Of a DNA stretch of 5,826 bases, positions 1 to 5,785 are shown in pieces (the stretch's first letter is position 1; every line of letters starts with the position of its first letter). The notes below the pieces were generated by a model. That model was not told the origin of the DNA. It worked only from the letters and a program-made list of their open reading frames with translations, and ran no database searches. This DNA is from Planctomycetaceae bacterium (GTDB taxonomy: Bacteria > Planctomycetota > Planctomycetia > Planctomycetales > Planctomycetaceae). The translations under genes were made by a program, and so were the position numbers. The stretch covers positions 5,077 to 10,902 of the forward strand of contig JAESQE010000290.1 of assembly GCA_016765335.1 (NCBI GenBank). Direction: 5' to 3'.

Positions 1-888
1 GAGGTAATAAGCGGATTTCTGTTCCAGCAGATTGATGAGGTACTTACCGTAATCGCCCTTGGACATTGGCTCTGCCAGTTTGCCGAGTTCGTCGTCGTTA
101 ATGTAGCCCATTCGCCAGGCAATTTCTTCCGGGCAGGAGATTTTCAAACCTTGTCGTTCTTCGATGACGCTGACATAATCGGAAGCTTCTCGCAACGAGC
201 GGTGTGTCCCGGTATCGAGCCAGGCGGTTCCACGACCAAAAATCTCAACATTGAGAGTGCCCTGTTCCAGATAAATACGGTTTAAGTCGGTGATTTCCAA
301 CTCTCCACGTGGCGAAGGTTTTAAGCTGCGTGCGTAATCGACGACTTTGTTATCGTAGTAGTAGAGTCCGGTCACCGCGAGTTTCGATTTGGGTTGAACT
401 GGTTTTTCTTCAATCTCTATCGGTTTGCCTTGCTCGTCAAGTACGATCACGCCATAACGCTCGGGATCGCGGACATGGTAAGCAAACACGGTTGCTCCTA
501 CTTTGTTCTCGGAAGCAGCATCGAGTGAATCGCCCAGGTTGTGACCATAAAAAATGTTGTCCCCCAGAATCAGACAGCTCGGATCATCTTGAACAAAATC
601 TGCACCAATGAGAAATGCTTGAGCCAACCCCTTTGGCTCGGGCTGTTCCAGGTACTGAAAATCCAATCCCCATTTCTGACCATCTCCCAACAGCCTGCGG
701 AACAAAGGCAGATCGTGTGGAGTGCTGATGATGAGAATTTCGCGAATGCCCGAAAGCATCAACGTCGAAAGCGGGTAGTAGATCATCGGCTTATCGTAGA
801 TCGGTAGCAACTGCTTACTGATCGGAAGCGTCGCCGGATACAACCGTGTTCCCGAACCCCCTGCCAGAATTATGCCTCGTCTTGTCAT
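1..888 (-). CDS. rmlA: Glucose-1-phosphate thymidylyltransferase RmlA (3' end cut by window edge)
   Basis: This cytosolic enzyme makes dTDP-glucose and pyrophosphate from dTTP and glucose-1-phosphate, the first step towards dTDP-L-rhamnose and other dTDP-deoxysugars. The frame stays open from an ATG at 888 to position 1 (296 codons) with no stop seen. RmlA proteins are usually about 290-300 residues, so only a few codons are probably missing. Visible motifs: the nucleotide-binding loop [13 protein letters not shown] at residues 8-20 with K25 following; LGDNIFYG at 108-115 with D110; EEKP at 160-163; GELEITD at 195-201; and WLDTGTH at 223-229 with D225. D110 and D225 match the two Mg2+-binding aspartates of the family. 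The ATG is preceded by a modest GGAAAG about 8 nt upstream, and the N-terminus aligns with known RmlA starts. It is last in the co-directional series, 303 nt after the uronate epimerase gene, so it may have its own promoter. rmlB, rmlC and rmlD are not in the window. Identification is very secure. Confidence 0.96.
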   Translation of the reverse strand, partial: MTRRGIILAGGSGTRLYPATLPISKQLLPIYDKPMIYYPLSTLMLSGIREILIISTPHDLPLFRRLLGDGQKWGLDFQYLEQPEPKGLAQAFLIGADFVQDDPSCLILGDNIFYGHNLGDSLDAASENKVGATVFAYHVRDPERYGVIVLDEQGKPIEIEEKPVQPKSKLAVTGLYYYDNKVVDYARSLKPSPRGELEITDLNRIYLEQGTLNVEIFGRGTAWLDTGTHRSLREASDYVSVIEERQGLKISCPEEIAWRMGYINDDELGKLAEPMSKGDYGKYLINLLEQKSAYYL

Positions 889-938
889 CGTTGACTTTCC
901 ATCGGGGTGTATCAGGCTTGCACCTGCTTTTTGATTTA

Positions 939-1080
939 GATTACTTCTGATAATTGGTTCTCCCCGCTATCAAGGGAGCACAGACATTCCTGTCTGTGTT
1001 GTTTGAGCATGCCTTCATTCAAGGCAGACAAGAATGTCTACCCTCTGCTCACAATGTTTATTGAATCCAGAGAGGTTTTC
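939..1080. mobile_element. Diverged MITE-like element, copy 1
   Basis: This is a roughly 142-bp non-coding element homologous to the better preserved copy at 4333-4481, in the same orientation. The most conserved part runs from the perfect hairpin CACAGACA-TTCC-TGTCTGTG (979-998), through a GAGCATGCCTTCATTC block, to CAGACAAGAATGTCT (1025-1039). That last block is also an inverted copy, with one mismatch, of 982-996. The ends are weaker: GATTACTTCTGATAATT at the left and AGAGAGGTTTTC at the right still resemble the inverted termini of copy 2. No target duplication is recognisable, which fits an older insertion. A subterminal CTCCC/GGGAG pairing (960-964 with 974-978) is present. It has no coding capacity, so any movement would need a transposase supplied in trans. 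The exact ends are uncertain. Confidence 0.65.
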
Positions 1081-1148
1081 ATCGCATTGCTATAAAAATT
1101 CGTGCTTTACCTCAATCAGATGGCACAAGACATCTCGGTATTAATCGT

Positions 1149-1170
1149 GCTGGGTCTTGACCCAGCCTAC
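1149..1170 (-). repeat. 22-bp palindromic repeat, copy A
   Basis: The stem GCTGGGTC, a TT centre and GACCCAGC form a perfect 8-bp inverted repeat, extended on one side by CTAC. The whole 22-bp unit is the exact reverse complement of 3231-3252. It lies 22 nt downstream of the epimerase stop codon, but lacks a following T-run on the minus strand. It reads as a REP-like dispersed palindrome rather than a classical terminator. Confidence 0.75.
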
Positions 1171-1191
1171 AGAATTTATCCGTTCTGTTTC

Positions 1192-2202
1192 TCATACCTG
1201 ATAAAAATCACGGTACCATTCTACGAAATTCGCCACGCCGGTTTCGATGCTTGTGTCGGGGCGGAAGCCGACATCGCGGATTAAGTCGTCAATGTCTGCG
1301 TAGGTGGCTGGCACGTCGCCAGGTTGAATTGGCATCATGTTTTTCTCAGCCGTTTTGCCAAGGCATTTTTCAAGCGTTTCAATCATGTACATCAATTCGA
1401 CCGGATCGTTATTACCGATGTTGTACAACTTGTACGGTGCTGCACTGGAACCAGGATCTGCATTGTCGCCCGACCAATCCGGATTGGGCTGCGGAACGTT
1501 GTCAGAAACACGAATCACACCTTCGACAATATCGTCCACATAAGTGAAGTCCCGCTTCATTTTCCCGAAGTTAAACACATCAATCGGGCGGCCTTCCAAA
1601 ATTGCTTTTGTGAACAAAAACAGTGCCATGTCTGGTCGTCCCCAAGGTCCATAAACCGTGAAGAAACGCAGACCGGTCGTCGGCAAATCGTACAGATGGC
1701 TGTAGGTGTGAGCCATCAATTCGTTTGCTTTTTTGGTAGCTGCATACAAACTGACGGGATGATCGACGCTATGATGGATCGAAAAGGGCATCTTTTTGTT
1801 GGTGCCATAAACGGAACTGGATGAAGCATAAACCAGATGTTTGGTTTCATTATGCCTGCAAGCTTCCAGGATATTGACGAAGCCGACGAGATTGCTATTC
1901 ACATAAGCATGAGGATTGGTAAGCGAATAACGCACACCCGCCTGGGCAGCCAAATTCACGACAACATCGGGTTTGGTTTCAGCAAACAAGGCATTGAGAT
2001 CGTCACGATCTTCCAGATTCATGTTCACATGACGGAATCCATCGCGACATGTCAGCTGATCTAATCGAGCTTGCTTTAGTTTCGGATCGTAATAATCGTT
2101 GAGATTATCCAAGCCAATGACTTCATCTCCACGGTCCAATAATTTTCCGGAAAGATGAAATCCGATAAATCCAGCTGCTCCAGTGACTAAGTATTTACTC
2201 AC
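1192..2202 (-). CDS. UDP-glucuronate 4-epimerase (NAD-dependent extended SDR)
   Basis: This 336-residue cytosolic enzyme is predicted to interconvert UDP-glucuronate and UDP-galacturonate through a 4-keto intermediate using tightly bound NAD (GAE/LpsL/CapI group). Visible features: the Rossmann loop GAAGFIG (8-14); acidic D32 after the second strand; [11 protein letters not shown] (83-93); YASSSSVYG (125-133), carrying the catalytic Ser; and YAATK (153-157), the catalytic Tyr/Lys pair. [15 protein letters not shown] (179-193) and [14 protein letters not shown] (216-229) are highly characteristic of this subfamily. Length is normal. The start is a GTG at 2202 that overlaps the stop of the preceding decarboxylase gene by 4 nt (GTGA), with a good GGGAG Shine-Dalgarno inside that gene's last codons. 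Both enzymes use UDP-glucuronate, or the second could act on the product of the first. UDP-xylose 4-epimerase activity (giving UDP-arabinose) is therefore a realistic alternative or side reaction, since such uxs/epimerase pairs are known in rhizobia. The family is secure; the exact substrate is less so. Confidence 0.9.
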   Translation of the reverse strand: MSKYLVTGAAGFIGFHLSGKLLDRGDEVIGLDNLNDYYDPKLKQARLDQLTCRDGFRHVNMNLEDRDDLNALFAETKPDVVVNLAAQAGVRYSLTNPHAYVNSNLVGFVNILEACRHNETKHLVYASSSSVYGTNKKMPFSIHHSVDHPVSLYAATKKANELMAHTYSHLYDLPTTGLRFFTVYGPWGRPDMALFLFTKAILEGRPIDVFNFGKMKRDFTYVDDIVEGVIRVSDNVPQPNPDWSGDNADPGSSAAPYKLYNIGNNDPVELMYMIETLEKCLGKTAEKNMMPIQPGDVPATYADIDDLIRDVGFRPDTSIETGVANFVEWYRDFYQV

Positions 2203-3149
2203 AGTTCTCCCTTTTGCATCCGTTCGCGGTAATAATCGACAGCGTGTTTCAAGCCTGTTTCCAGATTAGTCTTTGGCTGCCAGTCCAATACTCTTTTTGC
2301 CATATCGATATTTGGGCAGCGTTGCTTAGGATCATCCTCGGGCAATGGCAAGTAAGTTGTGCCACTATTTGATCCCGAGACTTTAATGACAGCTTCTGCA
2401 AGTTCCTTCATTGTGTTTTCGGTCGGATTGCCGATGTTCACCGGACCGGTCTCTTCATCCTGATTCATCATACGCATAAACGCATCAATCAGGTCTGCAA
2501 CATAACAGAACGAACGTGTTTGATCGCCATCTCCATAAAGGGTTAAATCTTCGCCTCGCAACGCCTGCATAATAAAATTCGAAACAACCCGTCCGTCATC
2601 GGGGTGCATTCTTGGGCCATACGTATTGAAAATCCGCACAATACGAACTTCCAGACCATGTGCCAGATGATAGTTCATACACAGCGATTCTGCGACCCGT
2701 TTGCCTTCGTCGTAACAACTACGTGGTCCAATCGGGTTCACGTTACCCCAATAATCTTCGGTTTGTGGATGAATTTCCGGATCGCCATACACTTCCGAAG
2801 TCGATGTATGAAGCACCCTGGCCCCACAGCGTTTTGCCAGCCCAAGCACATTGACCATCCCCACGGTCGAAGTTTTAATCGTTTTGATCGGGTTGTGCTG
2901 ATACGCTTTGGGGGAAGCGGGACAGGCCAGATTATAAATTTGGTCCGCTTCAATAAATAACGGTCGAACAATGTCGTGCCTGACCAATTCGAATCGTGGA
3001 TGCCCAATTAAATGAGCAACGTTTCGCTTGGAGCCAGAGAAAAAGTTATCGACACAAATCACTTCATGTCCTTGTTCAATCAGACGATCACAAAGGTGGC
3101 TGCCTAGAAATCCTGCTCCGCCGGTAACGAGAATGTTTTTGGGTATCAT
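2199..3149 (-). CDS. uxs: UDP-glucuronate decarboxylase / UDP-xylose synthase
   Basis: This 316-residue enzyme oxidises UDP-glucuronate at C4 with bound NAD, releases CO2 and reduces the 4-keto-pentose to UDP-xylose. Visible features: the Rossmann loop GGAGFLG (10-16); VDNFFSG (33-39); YNLACPASP (72-80), a marker of this subfamily; TSTSEVYG (115-122) with E119; and [11 protein letters not shown] (141-151), the UXS hallmark containing the Tyr146/Lys150 pair. [10 protein letters not shown] (172-181), [12 protein letters not shown] (206-217) and VNIGNP (237-242) follow. It is the short bacterial form with no N-terminal membrane anchor, so it should be cytosolic. The ATG at 3149 has AGGA 4 nt upstream (3154-3157). 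Its stop overlaps the start of the uronate epimerase gene by 4 nt. A 163-nt gap separates it from the upstream galE-like gene. Its substrate needs a UDP-glucose dehydrogenase, which is not in this window. Identification is very secure. Confidence 0.95.
   Translation of the reverse strand: MIPKNILVTGGAGFLGSHLCDRLIEQGHEVICVDNFFSGSKRNVAHLIGHPRFELVRHDIVRPLFIEADQIYNLACPASPKAYQHNPIKTIKTSTVGMVNVLGLAKRCGARVLHTSTSEVYGDPEIHPQTEDYWGNVNPIGPRSCYDEGKRVAESLCMNYHLAHGLEVRIVRIFNTYGPRMHPDDGRVVSNFIMQALRGEDLTLYGDGDQTRSFCYVADLIDAFMRMMNQDEETGPVNIGNPTENTMKELAEAVIKVSGSNSGTTYLPLPEDDPKQRCPNIDMAKRVLDWQPKTNLETGLKHAVDYYRERMQKGEL
2207..2211 (-). promoter_or_regulatory. Shine-Dalgarno for the GTG start of the UDP-glucuronate 4-epimerase
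   Basis: On the minus strand GGGAG lies 4 nt before the GTG at 2202, inside the Lys-Gly-Glu-Leu codons that end the decarboxylase gene. Together with the GTGA start/stop overlap it supports the GTG as the true start and suggests translational coupling, with terminating ribosomes restarting in place. Confidence 0.75.
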
Positions 3150-3153
3150 GGTG

Positions 3154-3157
3154 TCCT
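3154..3157 (-). promoter_or_regulatory. Shine-Dalgarno of the UDP-xylose synthase gene
   Basis: AGGA on the minus strand stands 4 nt before the ATG at 3149 and supports that start. The resulting N-terminus places the Rossmann loop at residues 10-16, as expected for the family. Confidence 0.6.
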
Positions 3158-3230
3158 GAATCTTTAGTGCTTGAACCTAATGTTTAATAAATGAATTGAC
3201 TGTCTATTGAATGTAGCTTGGCTGTAAATC

Positions 3231-3252
3231 GTAGGCTGGGTCAAGACCCAGC
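3231..3252 (+). repeat. 22-bp palindromic repeat, copy B
   Basis: This is an exact reverse-complement copy of 1149-1170, with the same perfect 8-bp stem GCTGGGTC/GACCCAGC (3235-3252). It lies in the 163-nt gap between the galE-like gene and the UDP-xylose synthase gene. On the plus strand it is followed by TTTT, but all genes run on the minus strand, where it is preceded by AAAA and followed by CCTACG. It is therefore not a good terminator for galE transcripts. The identical core with different flanks points to a dispersed repeat. Confidence 0.75.
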
Positions 3253-3312
3253 TTTTAAGGAATCTTCCCCTATCGCTTAGAAATATCCAGGGCCATCACT
3301 GACCCGGCTCGC

Positions 3313-4281
3313 CTAGGTGTCTAGTTTTTCTGCTGCGAACCATTCGACAGTCTTCGCCAGGCCGCAATTGAACTCCATGCCAGATGACCAGCCCCAAAGT
3401 TTTTGTAACCGAGACGCATCGAGTAAATTTGAACGTAGATCGCCTGCACGAGCTGGCCCATAATCAGACGCAGGAACCTGGGTCGCAAGTCCCCGCTGCT
3501 GTAATGCTTTTTCGCACAAAGACTTCAACTCAGAGGCTAGCTCATTGACATCAGTTGGCCGACCGGTCCCAACATTGAACGCTGAATGAATCTCTGGAGC
3601 ATCTTCCAGTAAGGCCAGCCGGTTCGCCTGAGCCACATCTTCAACAAAAACATAGTCGCGTATGTATTTACCGTCTCCGTTAATCTTTGTGTTCTCTCCC
3701 TGCAACATTCGCTGGCAAAAAATCGCAACGACTCCCGCTTCACCGTGAGGATTTTGCCTCGGGCCGTAAACATTGGCATACCGTAAGGCCACGGTTTTGA
3801 GTCCGTGTTCTTGCGAGAAGAATTGCAAATACCGCTCGCCTGCCCATTTGGAAATACCGTAAGGTGAAATCGGATTCGCAGGATAATCTTCTGTTGCTGG
3901 CTCGGTGACGTTGCCGTAGAGCACTCCACCAGATGATGCAAAGACAAATTTTTGCACTTTGTATTTCTGTGCCAATTCCAGCGTGTTGATCAGTCCGAGA
4001 ATATTGATCTGGGCATCAAAGCTTGGTTTCTTGACCGAGAGGCTCACTGACATCTGGGCTGCCTGATGACAAACCAGATCAGGCTTTTCCTTCTCGAAGA
4101 CTTCTTCAAGAGCCGCTTGATCGCAGACATCAACCACGTGCAGCGGGACATCTGCTGGCAAGTTTTCCTTGCATCCAGAACTCAAATTGTCAACAACAAC
4201 CGGACAGTGCCCCTGGGCAATGAGAGCGTCAACGATATGACTTCCAATGAATCCCGCGCCACCTGTCACCAAAATTTTCAT
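3313..4281 (-). CDS. galE: UDP-glucose 4-epimerase (GalE-type extended SDR)
   Basis: This 322-residue cytosolic NAD-dependent epimerase is predicted to interconvert UDP-glucose and UDP-galactose, or possibly the N-acetylated pair. Visible features: the Rossmann loop GGAGFIG (7-13); VDNLSSG (30-36); HQAAQMSVSLSVKKP (72-86); FASSGGVLYG (114-123), carrying the catalytic Ser; and PYGISK (140-145), the catalytic Tyr141/Lys145 pair. RYANVYGPRQNPHGEAGVV (167-185) and DYVFVEDVA (209-217) are typical of the short bacterial GalE form rather than of the dTDP-glucose dehydratase or uronate epimerase groups. Length is normal. The ATG at 4281 is in the right place for the first strand, although only a weak purine stretch (AGAGAT) precedes it. 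Upstream are a short hairpin (4299-4318) and then a MITE-like insertion whose target copy begins 40 nt before the start codon. GalE proteins vary in specificity, so UDP-GlcNAc or UDP-xylose 4-epimerisation cannot be excluded. Confidence 0.88.
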   Translation of the reverse strand: MKILVTGGAGFIGSHIVDALIAQGHCPVVVDNLSSGCKENLPADVPLHVVDVCDQAALEEVFEKEKPDLVCHQAAQMSVSLSVKKPSFDAQINILGLINTLELAQKYKVQKFVFASSGGVLYGNVTEPATEDYPANPISPYGISKWAGERYLQFFSQEHGLKTVALRYANVYGPRQNPHGEAGVVAIFCQRMLQGENTKINGDGKYIRDYVFVEDVAQANRLALLEDAPEIHSAFNVGTGRPTDVNELASELKSLCEKALQQRGLATQVPASDYGPARAGDLRSNLLDASRLQKLWGWSSGMEFNCGLAKTVEWFAAEKLDT

Positions 4282-4298
4282 ATCTCTGGGTACTCACA

Positions 4299-4318
4299 GC
4301 CGAAGCAAATATTTCGGC
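4299..4318 (-). promoter_or_regulatory. Small hairpin in the galE leader
   Basis: GCCGAA and TTCGGC form a perfect 6-bp stem with an 8-nt AT-rich loop, ending 17 nt upstream of the galE ATG. It lacks a U-run and lies between the start codon and the MITE-like insertion. It could affect translation or mRNA stability, but a chance inverted repeat of this size is possible. Confidence 0.3.
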
Positions 4319-4321
4319 CTT

Positions 4322-4332
4322 TATCTGTAAAA
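4322..4332 (+). repeat. Left 11-bp direct repeat (target-site duplication) of the MITE-like element
   Basis: TATCTGTAAAA occurs here and again at 4482-4492 with no mismatch. The two copies abut the outer ends of the inverted termini exactly, and identity stops at 11 bp on both sides. This is the pattern left by transposition into a single target site. Confidence 0.8.
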
Positions 4333-4481
4333 GAAACCTCTATTAATTCAAATGGGGCACTGGCATTCCCACAAATGGGACACAGACATTCCTGTCTGTG
4401 TCGTTCGAGCATGCCTTCATTCCAGGCAGACAAGAATGTCTACCCTCCGCTCGCAATGAATTTTGAATTAACAGAGGTTCC
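4333..4481 (+). mobile_element. MITE-like element, copy 2 (149 bp, intact ends)
   Basis: The left end GAAACCTCTATTAATTCAAA (4333-4352) and the right end TTTGAATTAACAGAGGTTCC (4462-4481) are inverted repeats of 20 bp with two mismatches. Both abut a perfect 11-bp direct repeat. Inside are a subterminal TCCCA-CAAA-TGGGA hairpin (4367-4380) and a perfect CACAGACA-TTCC-TGTCTGTG hairpin (4381-4400). The block CAGACAAGAATGTCT (4427-4441) pairs with 4384-4398 with one mismatch. There is no coding sequence. It is a non-autonomous element of the MITE class; the transposase family that would recognise its ends cannot be named from the sequence. It sits between the phosphotransferase gene and galE, where it could alter galE expression. 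A diverged copy lies at 939-1080 and a probable end of a third at 5786-5826. Confidence 0.85.
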
Positions 4482-4492
4482 TATCTGTAAAA
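4482..4492 (+). repeat. Right 11-bp direct repeat (target-site duplication) of the MITE-like element
   Basis: This is an exact second copy of TATCTGTAAAA from 4322-4332, starting at the base after the right inverted terminus. Perfect identity suggests a more recent insertion than copy 1, where no duplication survives. Confidence 0.8.
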
Positions 4493-4612
4493 TTAATTGT
4501 GTCCGCATGTATAGAAACAGGCCAGACTGTTCCTAAAGATCAATTTGTAACAGAGCGAAATAGGCCTTGCACGTCATTTCCCCATTTTTTCCAGATGAAA
4601 CAAGACATAAAG

Positions 4613-5662
4613 TCATCTGCGATAGTATTCCAGGCGACTCAGGTATTCTGCGAGCCTGCCAGAGAGTCGATCTGAACTATCTACTGGAAAATCTGCGGGA
4701 TTTGAAATGACGGTCAGATATCGTTCGAAGCAGCCGATTGCACTGAGAAGCAGGTTACTCAGATCGAAAATCCCGACCACGTTTCGCTCAATTTGACTCA
4801 AAGGTCGCGACGTGTGGTAACTTGTGAGAGCTTTGTCCCACAGCTCCCAGTTGTTTCCCGCGATACTGCCCAATAGCCGCGTAATGTCTGTCACAACAGA
4901 ATCTGTGCCAAAAGCAGCTGGGTCGATGATGCCGGTGACTTCATCGCCAGTAAATAAAACGTGATCTCGCCAGACATCCCGTAGCACAGGCTGTAATGGT
5001 AAAGCCTGCTGAGTCGCTTGCTGTAATTGCGACCACAAAGACGCTGCATGTGCCTGAAAGCAAATCTGCAATCGATGATGAAAATCTGCGGATTTGGGCG
5101 ATATCTGCAATTTCTGATTCTCAGTAAGAATCCCTTTTTTCAGATATTGTTCGAGTTTGATTTTTCGATGAGCCAGCCCAGGAGATCTGCCTGAGTGCGC
5201 AGGACGAATCCAATCCAGATGCTGTGAATCAGGCAAATGATGGGCAGCTGCCTGGTGCCAACGAGCCAGCGATTGCATCGCGTTTTCCTGTTTTAGTGCA
5301 GAAAAATACAGCGAATCTTCAGGTTTCCCAGGCAGCCAGGGTTCAATATGAATAAGAGAGCCAGATCGAGAAACCGTTGCAACAGTCCCGTCCTGCTTCC
5401 GCACCGCAGCTGCAACATAACTGATGCCATTACGGTGAAGATCTTCCAGAAGTCTTGTCATTGCTTCGAGTTTCGCTGCCGAACTTTCACTCGTCGGCCA
5501 AACTCGCAAAGCGTAATCACAAGAGTTCGCAGTGAATCGGTAGATCGCTGCGCCGCTAAAGCCATGCGGCCCGCAAACAAGTGGCCACTGGTCAGGTTGG
5601 AAAGCTGGACCGTATAATCCGATTATCTGATGTAATTCCTGGTCCGATTGTATCGACAACAT
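4613..5662 (-). CDS. Phosphotransferase of the APH/choline-kinase fold, substrate unknown, altered catalytic motif
   Basis: This 349-residue protein has the layout of an aminoglycoside-phosphotransferase/choline-kinase-like enzyme, which moves phosphate from ATP or GTP to a small hydroxylated molecule. The N-lobe has a GFSGAAIYRF turn (34-43) in the phosphate-loop position and ALRVWP (51-56), where Arg53 replaces the usual Lys; Glu66 may be its partner. EPWLPG (107-112) looks like the hinge. The catalytic stretch RDVWRDHVLF (228-237) replaces the usual HGDxxxxN: Asp229 is kept, His becomes Leu227 and Asn becomes His234. The metal-binding Asp is probably D247 in GIIDPAA, followed by DITRLLGS (259-266). 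No signal peptide or membrane segment is evident. The ATG at 5662 lacks a visible Shine-Dalgarno. It is first in the co-directional series, 331 nt from galE, so a role in the same polysaccharide pathway is only a guess. The fold is fairly secure; activity is not. Confidence 0.75.
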   Translation of the reverse strand: MLSIQSDQELHQIIGLYGPAFQPDQWPLVCGPHGFSGAAIYRFTANSCDYALRVWPTSESSAAKLEAMTRLLEDLHRNGISYVAAAVRKQDGTVATVSRSGSLIHIEPWLPGKPEDSLYFSALKQENAMQSLARWHQAAAHHLPDSQHLDWIRPAHSGRSPGLAHRKIKLEQYLKKGILTENQKLQISPKSADFHHRLQICFQAHAASLWSQLQQATQQALPLQPVLRDVWRDHVLFTGDEVTGIIDPAAFGTDSVVTDITRLLGSIAGNNWELWDKALTSYHTSRPLSQIERNVVGIFDLSNLLLSAIGCFERYLTVISNPADFPVDSSDRLSGRLAEYLSRLEYYRR

Positions 5663-5785
5663 AGTTTAATCATTGACATAGCGGTTTTAGTGGGTGTACA
5701 AGAATAGAAGAAGATATTGTGAGCAAATTAGTGGAATAGATTCAAGTCCTGGATCGTTCCCGAATTGGTCAAATATCTCAATAGT

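Larger units (their letters stand above)
889..1191. other. Intergenic region between rmlA and the UDP-glucuronate 4-epimerase gene
   Basis: This 303-nt gap has no convincing coding sequence. It holds a degraded copy of the MITE-like element (939-1080) and one copy of the 22-bp palindromic repeat (1149-1170). About 50 nt directly upstream of rmlA (889-938) are free of the repeats and would have to carry any rmlA leader. No clear -35/-10 pair could be picked out by eye. The hairpin at 1149-1166 is not followed by a U-run in the direction of transcription, so it is not called a terminator. Confidence 0.6.
4282..4612. other. Intergenic region between the phosphotransferase and galE genes
   Basis: This 331-nt gap is occupied mainly by the MITE-like element with its direct repeats (4322-4492). 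The galE leader, with a small hairpin, lies to its left. About 120 nt to its right (4493-4612) show no gene or repeat. With the element and one direct repeat removed, the ancestral gap would have been about 171 nt, close to the 163-nt gap downstream of galE. No coding sequence or tRNA is apparent. Confidence 0.6.

Noticed and set aside
309..807. Plus-strand open frames opposite rmlA
   Set aside because: They are antisense to RmlA codons that carry all the expected motifs, and their translations look like low-quality shadow sequence.
939..1080. CRISPR-like or tandem repeat array
   Set aside because: The repeats are two separated copies with internal inverted symmetry, not regularly spaced direct repeats with unique spacers.
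1324..1824. Plus-strand open frame of 166 codons
   Set aside because: It lies entirely antisense to the well-supported uronate epimerase, has no recognisable motif, and is composed of Cys/His/Arg-rich sequence typical of an antisense shadow.
3235..3256. Rho-independent terminator at the palindrome followed by TTTT
   Set aside because: The T-run is on the plus strand, where no gene is transcribed towards it. The same core recurs at 1149-1170 with no T-run on either side, which favours a dispersed repeat.
4066..4536. Plus-strand open frame running from galE antisense through the MITE-like element
   Set aside because: Half is antisense to galE and the rest is repeat DNA. No Shine-Dalgarno or domain is visible, and the repeat core is shared with a second site in a different coding context.
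4592..4619. CAGATGA/TCATCTG inverted repeat overlapping the phosphotransferase stop, a terminator candidate
   Set aside because: The stem is only 7 bp with a 14-nt loop, and the minus-strand transcript continues with GGAAAAAATGG instead of a U-run.
5663..5720. Possible TTGTAC...TATGTC promoter upstream of the phosphotransferase gene
   Set aside because: The spacing (about 15 nt) and both hexamers are poor, so it cannot be distinguished from background by eye.
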